From contig CAUYUJ010009835.1 of NCBI GenBank assembly GCA_963575745.1, forward strand, positions 41,001-105,000: DNA of 64,000 bases. Direction: 5' to 3'. The position numbers and the translations under genes were made by a program. The notes beneath the pieces are model-generated. The model saw only the letters and a program-made list of their open reading frames with translations. It did no database searches and had not been told where the DNA came from. Source of the stretch: Prorocentrum cordatum (Eukaryota > Sar > Dinophyceae > Prorocentrales > Prorocentraceae). Positions within the stretch are counted from its first letter, which is position 1. Every line of letters begins with the position of its first letter. This document shows, one piece after another, positions 53,090-63,956 of the stretch.

Positions 53090-55138
53090 GGTAGTTGGCA
53101 CGGGCCGAGTGGTGGCAGCCGAGTGGTGGCAGCAGCGGCCACGGTGACAGGCCGCCTTCTGTACCGCCCGAGTGATGATGCACCGCTTGGGGTGCTAAGT
53201 GAAAAGCAGGTTGGATCGGATCTTCTACCGAGGTGGGCGGTCCAGCGTGCACCACCAGAGTGGACAGCGCCCGAGGATTTGTTAGCCTGGGCTATTCAGA
53301 GGGGATGGACGAATGTGACATCATCACCTACACGCACGGGACGACGCACTTGGTTCTTCAGAGGAGATCTTGCTGCAGCGTGCTCGCAGAATGACAAAGC
53401 ATACAATTTCAGCAGTGGGGTTATTGTGACACCAGCGAAGCCTCCGCAACGGAAAGATCGTGAACGACCGCAAGGAGTCAAAGCTCAGAGTGTGTGGGGA
53501 GTGGCGCCGCCAAAGGTCTCGTTCACCACGCACGAAGAGGACAAGCCAGATGACGAGGCACCTCCAAACCCGCCTGCAGCTCCACCTCCTGCTGCTGCTG
53601 AAGGGGCCGAAGGTGACCAGCCCAATCGTCGACCAGCCGAAGCAGACCCTGCTAGGGCTCGAGCGGCCAAGCAGGCAAGAACAGCAGCTCCAGACCCGCC
53701 GTGGAAGGAGCACTGTGATGTACAAGACAATGGAGGCCAAGGTGATTGTGCTTATATTGCTGTGGGCCTTGGACTCCACGAACTCAAGCCTGGACACAAG
53801 CCCGTCCCTGCCAATGAGCTGGTACCTGGAGGACGTGTCCAGCAATCTTTGCGCCTCCTGGTAGCGGGAGAAGTAAAGAAGAACAAGCAGAAGTATGGAG
53901 CTACTGATGCAGATATTCTAAGAATTGGAACGTGTGGCAAGATGGCTGATTCTCTCACAATCAAGTGTACTTCTATTGCCGCAAAGGTTGATATTCGGAT
54001 TTGGAAATTCAACCCAGATACCACTGGGGGTAGGTGGACCCTGTACACCAGCCCCAAGAAGTACAGCAGAGTGGTATGGGTCATGTTGAAAGATCAGCAT
54101 TACCAACTGCTACGCCCCAAGGCGTCGCTCACAAAAGAAGTTGCCCAGCAATGGTGTGAAGCGGCCCTATCGTACCCAGATGCCTTCACTGGAGGAGGCA
54201 AGAGTGTGGCAGCATCCAGCAGCCACAAAGACGACGCCTTTGACGAGGATGATGCGAGGAGTTTCTTTGGTATCTCAGCTGCCTCTACTACGTCAGAGGT
54301 CAAGAGGGCGAGGTCTTTCTTAGGCGTCACGCCAAAGTCACGACACAAGTCCAGAGCAAGTGCATCAGCGGCAGGTCCTGCTGAAGCTGTTCCTGATGAA
54401 GCTGCGGATCTCGAACCATGCACGCCGGTGGATGTCTCACGGTCAGCACACCTGAAGTGTCCAAGTTGTGGTTGGCTCCCTACGCGTGAGCAAGCTTGTG
54501 AAAGAGCTCAGGAGGCAAGGGTCCACTGGCGATATTGTGTCGGGACCACACCCCCTGGGAAGACGAAGGAGGCTCAAGGAGAAGCAAATCGTCAGTTTGC
54601 TATACCTGGGCGCAATCGTGCTGTTCGGCAGCGAGCTTGGTTACGCTACTGCGAGTGGTATGACAAGCTCGACGCGGATTTCAAGCCGAACGTTTGCCAT
54701 GTGGTGGAGGCAAGTGCGACCACCAGACAGACAAAGAAGCAGACTGATACTTACTATTCGTGCACGAGATGTGGAGTACAGAGAACGATTGCCAAGCTAA
54801 AGCTTGAACCTTGTGCAAAGCGGGTGGATCGTACTATGAAGGCCAACGACGTGAAGGAGCGACTTCATGGCAAGGATGTTTGGGCGAAACGCTACAGGCA
54901 GACGTTGGCCAACCGTCGGAAGTGGTACGAGAAGCCAGAGAACAAAGAGTACCTGAGGAAGTGGCAGCAGGACTACTTCAACAGGCCAGGGCAGCGCACC
55001 TTCGCGGCCTACAGGCGCAAGATGGCGGAGAGGAAGAAGGCGGCAAAGAAGCGGGAGGCGACACGTGCTCGAGGCTGGGCGCGCAGGCGACCAGCTGCTG
55101 CTGCAGTGCTACGCCGACCTGCTGCCGCTGCAGAGTGA
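53090..55138 (+). CDS. OTU-type cysteine protease with zinc clusters (element ORF1)
   Basis: The frame is open from 53090 to TGA at 55136-55138. No ATG is near the start, so an upstream exon or a lost start is likely. Numbering from 53123: an N-terminal domain (about 20-105, LLAWAIQRGWTN..TWFFRGDL), a Pro/Ala linker (about 125-195), then an ovarian-tumour (OTU) core with DNGGQGDCAY (Asp202, Cys209) and DQHYQLL (His326), the usual Asp/Cys and His positions and spacing. OTU enzymes remove ubiquitin or similar tags from proteins. A C2HC cluster follows (Cys446, Cys449, His468, Cys472), then a CxxC pair (Cys547, Cys550) and a very basic helical tail of about 90 residues. Many third positions are A or T, unlike the host exons. 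It is probably a mobile-element protein; a captured host gene is the alternative. Confidence 0.75.
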   Translation, partial: GSWHGPSGGSRVVAAAATVTGRLLYRPSDDAPLGVLSEKQVGSDLLPRWAVQRAPPEWTAPEDLLAWAIQRGWTNVTSSPTRTGRRTWFFRGDLAAACSQNDKAYNFSSGVIVTPAKPPQRKDRERPQGVKAQSVWGVAPPKVSFTTHEEDKPDDEAPPNPPAAPPPAAAEGAEGDQPNRRPAEADPARARAAKQARTAAPDPPWKEHCDVQDNGGQGDCAYIAVGLGLHELKPGHKPVPANELVPGGRVQQSLRLLVAGEVKKNKQKYGATDADILRIGTCGKMADSLTIKCTSIAAKVDIRIWKFNPDTTGGRWTLYTSPKKYSRVVWVMLKDQHYQLLRPKASLTKEVAQQWCEAALSYPDAFTGGGKSVAASSSHKDDAFDEDDARSFFGISAASTTSEVKRARSFLGVTPKSRHKSRASASAAGPAEAVPDEAADLEPCTPVDVSRSAHLKCPSCGWLPTREQACERAQEARVHWRYCVGTTPPGKTKEAQGEANRQFAIPGRNRAVRQRAWLRYCEWYDKLDADFKPNVCHVVEASATTRQTKKQTDTYYSCTRCGVQRTIAKLKLEPCAKRVDRTMKANDVKERLHGKDVWAKRYRQTLANRRKWYEKPENKEYLRKWQQDYFNRPGQRTFAAYRRKMAERKKAAKKREATRARGWARRRPAAAAVLRRPAAAAE

Positions 55139-55179
55139 CAAATGTCCAAGGGGTCTACTGTGGCCCACGGTGGGCCCCA

Positions 55180-55770
55180 GGCTGCCAGCACAATTTGCAG
55201 CAGCACAATGTACTCCCACGAGCACCCGAAGTCCTTCGGAGTGCAAGGAAGCCACCATCAAGTTCCAGAGGAAAGTATTATGAGTTTGAGTGGTTGTCTC
55301 CCCTGTCACGGATGGGCGCTTGCGCCTCACTGGCCTTCTGCGGATGAGGAAGGCTGGGCAGTGGCAGGGGAGGTCCCACGTATCAAAGCGAGCTGGTGCA
55401 GCATCATGCACCCCTACGAGGGCCTGAAGTACGATGGGGTGCAGGGAAGGCCTCATCGAGTTTCTGTGGAAAGTTTCACGAGTACGAGTGGACTCCTCCC
55501 CTGTCATGGATGGGCGCTTGCGCCTAACTGGCCTTCCGTCGAAGACGAAGGCTGGGCAGTGGCAGGGGAGACTTCACATGCCAGCATCGGCGGCAGCAAC
55601 ACCACGTACCTCCACGAGTGCCTGCAGTTACCTGAGGTGCATGGAGGGTATCGCCAAGTTTCTGTGGAAAGTTTCACGTATTCAAGTGCAGTTTCTGTCG
55701 AATGTTTCACTCGAATTTCTGTGGAACGTTTCACGTGTTCAAGTGAGGAGACCATGGTATCTACCTCGAT
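55180..55770. repeat. Tandem repeat, about 198-bp period
   Basis: Two full units and a partial third share CCCCTGTCA.GGATGGGCGC, GGCTGGGCAGTGGCAGGGGAG and TTTCTGTGGAAAGTTTCACG. The last phrase is repeated several times at the 3' end. The array separates, and partly overlaps, the two element frames. Confidence 0.85.
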
Positions 55771-56834
55771 ACACATCCCTATCACCAATGTTATCCTGGA
55801 AGATAGCATGGCAGATGCCGTTGTCAATATTATTGCGCTCCAGGAGATACGTCAGCAGTCTACCTACCTACCCTGGAATGGACTACATGGACGGCCGCAG
55901 CTTGACAAATGCTACAAGTGCCATCGTGGATGAGGAGTTCCATTTCACGACCAAGCTTGATCAAAATGGTGGTTTCGCTGAGAACCAGATCAAACGTCAA
56001 GATTGGAGTCGAGATGATGACCCTCCGCGTGTCTTTGAACATCTGGGGTTAAAATGTCGGCCAGCTGATCCTGAGTATCCAATCCTTCCAAGGAAGGGAT
56101 GGCAACAAGTGTACCAGGCCCTCGAGACACTGAAGTCCAGTCCAGGAGTTTCAGATGTTCGATATTGCTTGGCTGTTTCGTATATACGACCGTTATGGTA
56201 TTGGGTTGCCCCTGTGGAAGCACCTCTTCCTGATGACGTACCTCAGCTACAGCTCAGGGTTATCATCAGAACGTCTACGAAGTGGTGGGGCCATGGCAGG
56301 TGGTGGGCTCAAAGAATACACCTTCTATTCAGATACGGTGCAGCGTTATTCGCCCTTCTAGTGACAGACGAATCTTGGGCGTGGTCGGAGGTTCTGGAGC
56401 ACTCACAGAGTGCACACGTGGCGACCTTTGGCCTCACGTATAGCAGATGTTCAGAGCAGCGGGGATTACTATTCGAGTTTGATCCCCGAGATGATTATCG
56501 TGTCCTGGATGCAGTTCGAGGCCTGGAAGACGCCAAGAAGAAGTTGTTCAGCATATTTCTTTCTGGCAGAAATGTATGGGTCGTATGCTCATACCATCAA
56601 GCAGCTCGTGGCACTGTTGCCACAACGAATGGCGTCCAGGCAAATTCCTGGACAAGTGTACCCAGAGTTACGTCAAAGACTGGTTGGATCGTGCTCGGCC
56701 AGGCTCAGACAGCTTTGATGCGAGCAAGAATGATGAAGGCAGCTTGTGAGTTGGGACTTCATATCCTTGCTGAAGTTCGTGCACAGCGACTACGCCATGC
56801 TGGCCCAGCTGCTGGTCCAGATGGTGGTGATTAG
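55434..56834 (+). CDS. Unrecognised protein, element ORF2 (466 codons)
   Basis: This frame starts at a true ATG (55434) and runs to TAG at 56832-56834. In DNA with about half G+C an open run this long is very unlikely by chance. The first 120 codons overlap the 198-bp repeat and contain three copies of a FLWKVSR-like phrase. From about codon 160 composition is protein-like: DEEFHFTTKLDQNGGFAENQ, PPRVFEHLGLKCRPADPEYP and a Trp-rich part with KWWGHGRWW. No domain is recognised. A competing frame between 56155 and 56718 also has plausible stretches (e.g. AWLFRIYDRYGIGLPLW) but is broken by stops. A frameshifted ancestor is possible. It lies 0.3 kb after ORF1 on the same strand with similar A/T-rich third positions. 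Confidence 0.45.
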   Translation: MGCREGLIEFLWKVSRVRVDSSPVMDGRLRLTGLPSKTKAGQWQGRLHMPASAAATPRTSTSACSYLRCMEGIAKFLWKVSRIQVQFLSNVSLEFLWNVSRVQVRRPWYLPRYTSLSPMLSWKIAWQMPLSILLRSRRYVSSLPTYPGMDYMDGRSLTNATSAIVDEEFHFTTKLDQNGGFAENQIKRQDWSRDDDPPRVFEHLGLKCRPADPEYPILPRKGWQQVYQALETLKSSPGVSDVRYCLAVSYIRPLWYWVAPVEAPLPDDVPQLQLRVIIRTSTKWWGHGRWWAQRIHLLFRYGAALFALLVTDESWAWSEVLEHSQSAHVATFGLTYSRCSEQRGLLFEFDPRDDYRVLDAVRGLEDAKKKLFSIFLSGRNVWVVCSYHQAARGTVATTNGVQANSWTSVPRVTSKTGWIVLGQAQTALMRARMMKAACELGLHILAEVRAQRLRHAGPAAGPDGGD

Positions 56835-57126
56835 TCATATTTCAATGGAGCTATTCCTTGGTTAGTTTGCTTCATTCACCATCATCATCATCAGCACGGG
56901 CAATATTATAACATCCATATTCATGGCGTCTTGGGTTTTGGAGTAAGGGATGCCGAAGACCCAGGACGCAGTGGACATGGACGAACATCTGGCCCCAATA
57001 AAAACTGGAGGGTTATCCATATCCGCTGCGACTTGGAATTGAAGGGAAGGGAGCCCGAAAACCTGAGACGCAGTGGATCCGTTCATGAATCTTGTCCGCA
57101 GATGGCATCGGAGGACCGCGCCGCAT

Positions 57127-57153
57127 CGCCGATGCATCTGCGATGCATCGGCG
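57127..57153. repeat. Perfect hairpin, 12-bp arms, 3-base loop
   Basis: CGCCGATGCATC, TGC, GATGCATCGGCG. A related GCATCGATGCATCGCC phrase flanked by GATCGCGC/GCGCGATC stands at about 26253-26295. Confidence 0.8.
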
Positions 57154-57279
57154 ACGTCGTGATGCAGAACACCGAATTCCGAATCGAGCCTTGTCGCCGA
57201 ACCAGCGACACGGCCGATCAACCGACCCCATCTACTCTGACCAAGCTTGGGCAGCATGAAGGGGAGGCGGGGGGTCGCT

Positions 57280-57750
57280 CGCCTCCTCCTCCGCCTCCCC
57301 CGCCCCCGCCTGGTCCTCGTCCTCCTCCTCCTCCTCCTCCTCCTCCTCCTCCTCCTTGTCCTCCTCCTCATCCTCATCATTATCCCTGTCTTTCTCCTTG
57401 TCCTCCTCCTCCTTGTCCTCCTCGTCCTCCTCCTCCCTCCTCCTCCTTCTCCTCCTCCTCCTCTCTCCCTCGCTCCCTCCCTCCTCTCTCCTCCCTCCCT
57501 CCCTCCTCCTCCTCATCTTCCTCCTCCTCCTCAGCCTCCTCCTTCTCCTCCCTCCCTCCCCCCTCCCTCCCTTCTCCTCCTCCTCCTCCTCCTCCCTCCT
57601 CCTCCTCCTCCTCCTCCGCCTCCTCCTCGTCCTCCTCCATATCCTTTTCTCTCTCCTCCTCCTCCTCCTCCTCTCCTCTCCTCCTCCTCCTCCTCCTCCT
57701 CCTCCTCCTCCTCCTCCTCCTCCTCCTCCTCCTCCTCCTCCCCCCTCCCC
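57280..57750. repeat. (CCT)n tract
   Basis: About 470 bases of CCT with CCCT and CTCCTCAT interruptions. Confidence 0.95.
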
Positions 57751-58493
57751 CATTCAACCCCTGCCCCTGAGATCCGACAGCCGAGCCCATGGATCCTAGA
57801 ATCGAAGCAAAGATCCAGCTCCAGCCGGAATGGCAACGAAATATGACAGCCGTTCGGCTCGAGGGGCGTTCGCGGATCGATCCGGCCCGAGGCGTCCCGC
57901 ACAGATATGATTTCGAGGGCCCCCAATTGTGATTTTTGTTGCGACGTCCGTGTTCCCGTTCGCTGCCGCGCTCTCCTGCCCGCGGCGGGTTGGTGTCGTC
58001 ACGACTTCGGCGTTGGTCGCTACCCCCGCGTGGATCGCTCAACCTGGAGCGAGCGGCGCTTTGCAAAGCGGCGGATTGTTCAGTGTCGATTGATCCTGGG
58101 CCGCTGTCGGCGTTGAACCTTGAAGGCCCGCGGCGGGGTCGCTGCCGCGTCGACACGACACAAACCTGCCTCAATGAATTGTGTCCAGGCCCCCGTTCGC
58201 TGCCGCTTGCCCTGCACGCCGCCGCCTGCGTTCGCGCCCCTGCTCTGCCCCTCATGACTGCCGGGGTTGTGCGCATGCGGAGATCCTGCCGCCACGCAGC
58301 ACCCGACGGCTCGTGGACGAGAAGACCGATCTGCTTTGAAAGCGTGCATGTTTGTCCTCAGACCTGAGTTCGAGGAGGAGCAGCCGACATGCTTGGTCAC
58401 TTTGGAGACATGATGTTTGCGTCAAGTCACACGTGGCTTCGGGGCTACTCTGGATACATATTTGCAATATCAGGGCGCTTGTGTCCCTTTGAG

Positions 58494-58570
58494 ATAGAAT
58501 CCAGATGGGATGCACGCGCAGAAATGCGCGACTCCGAGAGCCCAGAGGACGCCAACGCTGACAGTTCCAG
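58494..58570. repeat. Dispersed repeat family 6, copy A
   Basis: ATAGAATCCAGA.GGG.TG.ACGCGC, GCGACTCCGAGAGCCCAGAG and GACGCCAACGCTGAC align with 61193-61270. Confidence 0.8.
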
Positions 58571-58614
58571 CCAAATTCACAGATGTCCTTTAGGTTGCCA
58601 ATTGTTTTCAAGGC

Positions 58615-58915
58615 AGGCCAAGAGGCACCATGACCGCTCCAAGACGGCCCAAGAAGCTTAAGGTGGCCCCCCAGAACGCCCAAGACGGCCGCAAGGGCGC
58701 ACAAGACAGCCCAAGAGACCCACCAAGAGGGGCCCAAGCGGAGGAACAAGAACCGACAATTCGAGCCTTCCGCTCGAAGAAGCCCCCAGGAAGCTCCAAG
58801 AGGCCCCCAAGAAGCACTCAAGAGGCTCCCTAGAGGCCCAGGAGAAGCCCCAAGAGGCCCCGAAAGGGCTCTCAAGAGGCTCCAAAACGGCCTCCTAGAG
58901 GCACCCGAGAAGCTC
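58615..58915. repeat. CCAAGA cluster F with core
   Basis: Units of CCCAAGAGG type are interrupted at about 58735-58790 by AGCGGAGGAACAAGAACCGA and CAATTCGAGCCTTCCGCTCG. The matching place in cluster A (about 2155-2200) has AGCAGAGGACCACGAACCGA. Confidence 0.8.
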
Positions 58916-59513
58916 CCTACGAAATCCCACCAGCCCTCTGGGCGTAGGTGGTCTAACGATGTCTTTCTTTCCTCTTCCAAAACCCCTCTTCCCCTTCAGG
59001 GAGGGGTTTACCCCTCCCCCTGCCCCCTCACCTGGACTTTTTTGGGGGGGAGGGTCGCGGGTCGTTGGAGGGCCCTTTTGCGGCCCCTGGGAGGGCCAAT
59101 TGTTGACACCCCTCACGAGGATCGTGGCCCCCGAGGGGGGGACCTCGATCGGGAGCTTCCCTCCTTTGACCGATAGCCTCGAAGATGGCCCCATGGGCAG
59201 GGCCTCTGAATGGGCTGGTGGGGATACTTTTTCGGTCGCGGCCGCGAGCGAAGAGCGCAGGCGGCGAAAGCAATAGTCCGGGGCTGCGAACATGGCTAAT
59301 TAGCTACAAGACGCCAAGACGCGCCTCAAGCCGGCCGGCCCACTCACCAAGCCGCGGCGGGGCTGCGTGGGAGGCTGACAGCTGGGGGCATCCAGAGAAG
59401 CTCGTGCACGTGCAGCCTGACAAAATGTCGAGAAATTTGGTGCATGCCGTGAGGCATAACCCACAAAGACGAGGTGGACGTTCACAAGGGCCGACGTGTC
59501 CATCATGCTATAT

Positions 59514-59590
59514 GGGCGCTCAGGCGAGGAAACCGAAGGGCGAGTCGCCAGTGGGGCGCCAGGCCCGGGCCGTCCCAACGGCGTGTGCGG
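59514..59590. repeat. Direct repeat pair, 350 bp apart
   Basis: About 77 bases return at 59863-59940. The part from GGGCGAGTCGCCAGTGGGGC to TGTGCGG differs at one base. A GGTGGGGATACTTTTT phrase near 59218 and 59943 belongs to the same older duplication. Confidence 0.8.
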
Positions 59591-60484
59591 GCTAGGGGGG
59601 CCGAGCGGCCGAGGGGCGTCGCCAACCTGCCTGAAGAGGGGGGATGGGCCCAGGGTGCTGTTGCGACTGCAGAAGGCTGAACCACTCCAGCGCGACCACA
59701 GTACCCAAGGAGGCCATCATCCAGTGCCCGAGGGAGGCCCGGACGTCAGTGGGCCAACCCCTCCAGCAACGGCACGGGGCCGACGCCAGAAGGACGGTAG
59801 GAAGAGCCCGGCAGGCGTGGTGAGCACCGCCAGCGAGGCAGGGGGATCCAGGGAGGGGCAGGGTGGGCGCTCAGGCGCGGAAGCGATGGGCGAGTCGCCA
59901 GTGGGGCGCCAGGCCCGGGCCGTCCCAACGGCATGTGCGGCTGGTGGGGATACTTTTTTGGTTCGCGGCTCCAAGGCGAGGGACAGGGAGCGGGCACAAT
60001 GTCCGGGGCGCGGTACGATGTAAATTGGCGCGAGATTGCCGCAGACTCCAGCGGACAACACACGCAGTGGCGCATGCACATGCCAGGGACAAAAGGCCCC
60101 TCAATGAGACGCAATACAGCGTCGGCTGGTGACCGGCCCCGTAGCTGGTGGGGATACGCGAAACGTGAAGAATACAAGCGAACATCCAAAAGCAGTCTGA
60201 CCCATGACCCAGGCACGATGCATTTAGAGTCGGTTTAGCACGCTTATTGCGCCATCGGTTCTCACGTTTGGCATACCTCCTGTGATGTCAGTTCTCCGAG
60301 GCCTCCCCACGAGGCTCCCAAGACTGTTGTCGGTCCCTCTCTCCCCTACCGTTCCCGCGAGGGCGAGAGGTCAGCTCGTCGATGCGTGGAGGACGGATCC
60401 CATGCCTCTCCTCCGCGGAAATGGCCGCAGGAATGAATCAGCGCAAGACGCGGAATCCTTCCCCAAGGGACCCAATACACGATT

Positions 60485-60513
60485 GCACGACGACGACGAC
60501 GACCACGACGACC

Positions 60514-60570
<57 letters not shown>

Positions 60571-60590
60571 GCGGCGGCGGTCGCGACGGC
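60485..60590. repeat. (GAC)n to (GGC)n tract
   Basis: CGACGA repeats pass into a GGC run. Confidence 0.95.
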
Positions 60591-61143
60591 AGCGACGGTT
60601 GCTGGAAAGCATCTGCCTTCGCGTCGATCTGTGCTCTAGACTCTAGACCATGTGCGCTCACCGAACTCATTAGCTTTCGCCTCGGCAAGAGCACCTTCCA
60701 CGCAACTTTGGCGGGCCGGGCGGGGCGCGGGGAAGCGGATGGGGGAAACGCAGTTGCTACTCGTGAGCTTATTGTATCCTTCGATGTCCGACGACGTCGA
60801 CGATGGAGGACTGCCCTGGGCGTCGATTTTCATCACAACTCCAGCTCCGCCGGCCCTCGAGCTCCAGACGAACTCGGCGTGGACGGGCCACCCGCTGGCC
60901 CCATCGTCTTCATCCTCCTCCTCCTTGCGTTCGCAGTGTAATCCCCATTCTCAATTCATCATCATCTGGACAATCATCATCACAATCGGACCCGCTACGC
61001 TCAGCGTGCACGCCGTCACAGCCATCGTCTCGGCCATCCTCCTCCTCATCGCACGAGCTCAGGTTCTGTAGCGCAGGTCAGGTGGTTGATGCAAGATGCC
61101 GGTCTGACGCCCCAAAACAGAAGGGAATCTCTCGCAAGCATCT

Positions 61144-61270
61144 GGCCCACGACCCAAGCACGGTGGCGGGATGGGGCCGCAGGCCACTAAATATAGAATC
61201 CAGACGGGCTGTACGCGCCCGGAATGTGCGACTCCGGGAGCCCAGAGGACGCCAGCGCTGACGTTTCCAG
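61144..61270. repeat. Short motif (copy 3) joined to family 6 (copy B)
   Basis: GGCCCACGACCCAAGCACGG starts the unit and ATAGAATCCAGACGGGC... follows directly. At 58.5 kb family 6 occurs without the motif, and at 3.8 and 49.5 kb the motif occurs without family 6. Confidence 0.7.
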
Positions 61271-62153
61271 GCCGGGCGTGGCCAAAGGCGTCCCTTGCCC
61301 GAAGTGTCCCCAGGATCTCCTGGAGGCCCCCACGGCCAGCTCTGGAGCACCCCTCGAAAGGCCTGGAAAACAACAGGTCCCCCAAAATGGCACGAACAGG
61401 TGAATGCACCTTGCGCCAGGGCCACACAGACAATTCCACGGACTTGAGGCTTCAGGAACTTTAGTGTTCTTCAAAAGCGATGGGGGCAATGTTTCGGTGC
61501 TGTTTTCCAGTTGTCGCTCTTGACTCGACCAAGCGTTTGAATCACGACCCCCAGAAAATGGGCGTCAGGCAGGGGGGATTGTGATACATCCCATATGGCT
61601 CACATCTGAAGCCGTATGAATTGCGCTACCGAGGACCCCCCACAGACTTAATATAGGCCCTGCGTTGCTATTTCATGCTGCACCATGCTTGTTCGAACTT
61701 GCCATAGGAACATCCCTGACAATTGTGTAGTGGTGCCATGCTATACGAAAGATATCCACACTTGCAACGCAACTTTGCGATAACACCCTCCCTCCCGTCA
61801 TCGTTATTTTTTCCCGTTGGCTCCCCCCTCGTTCGCACTACGTTTGTTTCACGCTCGCGTGGCTAGATTCACGTTCGCTGCAACCCGAGACAGCCCCAGA
61901 CCCATGTCGGCTCCTGAGAGAGCATCCCCATCATCTGTTCGGTGCCTGGCGGAGTCGCCACCGCTGTTCTGGAGCCTAGCACCTCAATCATCTGTTCGGT
62001 GCCCGGCGGAGTCGCCACCACTGTTCCGGAGCTTAAGAATTGAATTTGTGTTTCGTTCATCACATTCAAGACTTCCATGGCTTCGACGAGGATGGCCGCC
62101 AGCCCCCCTCTGGCGTCGAGAAAATGCCACGCCTGCCAGGCTGTGCGACCGTG

Positions 62154-62157
<4 letters not shown>
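61271..62157. other. Unassigned stretch
   Basis: No protein-like frame is seen. Only a local duplication around CATCTGTTCGGTGCC.GGCGGAG (61933 and 61989) is visible. Confidence 0.4.

Positions 62158-62222
<65 letters not shown>
62158..62222. repeat. (TA)n(GA)n microsatellite
   Basis: About 38 bases of TA are followed by about 26 of GA at the left edge of the satellite. Confidence 0.95.
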
Positions 62223-62227
<5 letters not shown>

Positions 62228-63680
62228 CGCTCAGGCACCACCCCCTGCGCACCCCCTATGGTGTCGACAAGCCGCCACGCCTGCCACACTCTGCGAGTGC
62301 CGCGTGTAGAGACCGCGCTCCGGGACCACCCCATGGGCACCAGCTTCTGCTGTCGAGGAAGTGTCACGTTTGTCTGGCTTTGCCAAATTGCCGCGTACAG
62401 AGACCGCGCTCAGGGATCCCCCCCCTGCGCACCCCTCTGGTGTCGAGACAGTGCCACTGCTGCTAGGCTTTGCGACACTGGCGCGTATATAGAGACCACG
62501 CTCAGGGACCACCCACTGCGCACCCCGTTCTGGAGCCGAGGAAATGCAACGCCTGCTAGGGTTTGCGACAGTGCCGCGCACAGGGACAGCGCTCAGGGAC
62601 CCCCCCTGCTCACCCACTCTGGTGTCGAGAAAAGGTCATGCCTGCTAGGATGTTCGACATTGTCGCGTACAGAGACCGCGCTCGGGGACACCTCCCTGCA
62701 CACTCCCTCAGGTGTAGAGACAACGCCACGCCTGCCAAGCTTTACGACATTGCCGCGTCGAGAGGCCGCGCTCACGGACAACCCGCCGCGCACCCCCTCT
62801 GGTGCCGAGGAAGTGCAACGCCTGCCACGCCGTGCGGCCCTGGCACGCATAACGCACCGACACCCTGCGCGCCCCCTGCGGCATGGACAGTATGCCGCGC
62901 ACGCCACGCCCGGCGACCACTGCCAGGCGTCGAGGCAATGCCTCGCCTGCACCGCCCCGCGACCCTGTGAGGGACAGGGACCGCGCTCGGGGACCCCCCG
63001 CCGCGCACGCCCTGCGGTGTCGTGAAAACGCCACGCCTGCCACGCCCCTCGATCCTATGACGGACAGAAACCGGATCAGGGACCACCCCCTGCGCACCCG
63101 CCTCTGGTGCCGAGAAAGTGCCACGCCTTCCACGCCTCGCGACACTGTGACGGATAATGACCAGCTCAGGGACCAACCCCCTGTGCACCCACTGCGGGGT
63201 CGAGAAACTGCCATGCCTGCCACGCCCCGCGACCATGTGACGGATAGAGACCTCGCTCAGTGACAAACCCCCTGCGCACCCCCTGCGCACTCGCGAAAAT
63301 GCCTCATGTGCCACGCCCCTCGACCCTGTGACTGATCATGACCAACTCAAACACCACCCCCTGTGCACACCCTGCCGTGACGAGGAAGTGCCACGCCTGC
63401 CACGCCCCGCGACCCTGTGACGGATAATGGCCAGCTCAGGTACAACGTCCTGCGCACCCCTTGCGGTATCGAGAACGTACCGCTCCTGCCACGCTGCTGC
63501 ACCCTGTGACGGATAGCGACTGCGCTCAGGGACCACGCCTTGCGCACTCTCTGCAGTCTGCAGGGTGGAGAAAGTGCCACACCTGCCACGTCCCGCGACC
63601 CTGTGACGGATGGAGACCGCGTTCAGGGACAACACCCTGCACACTTCCTACGGCGTCGAAAATGCCACGCCTGTCACGTT
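62221..63680. repeat. Satellite, about 90-bp period, about 16 units
   Basis: Landmark GAGACCGCGCTCAGGGAC recurs at 62221, 62309, 62400, 62492, 62583, 62672 and 62761 and then, more diverged, to about 63608. Units also carry CCCCCTGCGCACCCC, GTGTCGAGAAAGTGCCACGC and CTGCCACGCCCCGCGACCCTG. Units left of 62850 and right of it form two subfamilies (TAGAGACCGCG and GTGACGGATA types). Confidence 0.9.
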
Positions 63681-63704
63681 GTACGAGCCCAGCTGTATAC
63701 TAGC

Positions 63705-63956
63705 GTTGCATGGTGTGTGTGTGTGTGGGTGTGTGTGGTGAGTGCGTGTGGGTGTGTGGGTGGATGGGTGTGTGTGTGTGTTTGTGTGCGTGCGTGCGTG
63801 TGCATGTGCATGTGCATGTGCATGTGCATGTGCATGTGCGTGTGCGTGTGCGTGTGCGTGTGCGTGTGCGTGTGCGAAAGCGTGTGCGTGTGCGTGTGTG
63901 TGTGCGTGTGCGTTTTGGGGTTGCGTGTGCGTGTGCGTGTGCGTGTGCGTGTGCGT

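Noticed and set aside
60636-60836. Minus-strand exon with VEGALAEAKANEFGERTW
   Set aside because: Third positions are not G/C-rich as in the other host exons and no neighbouring piece continues it.
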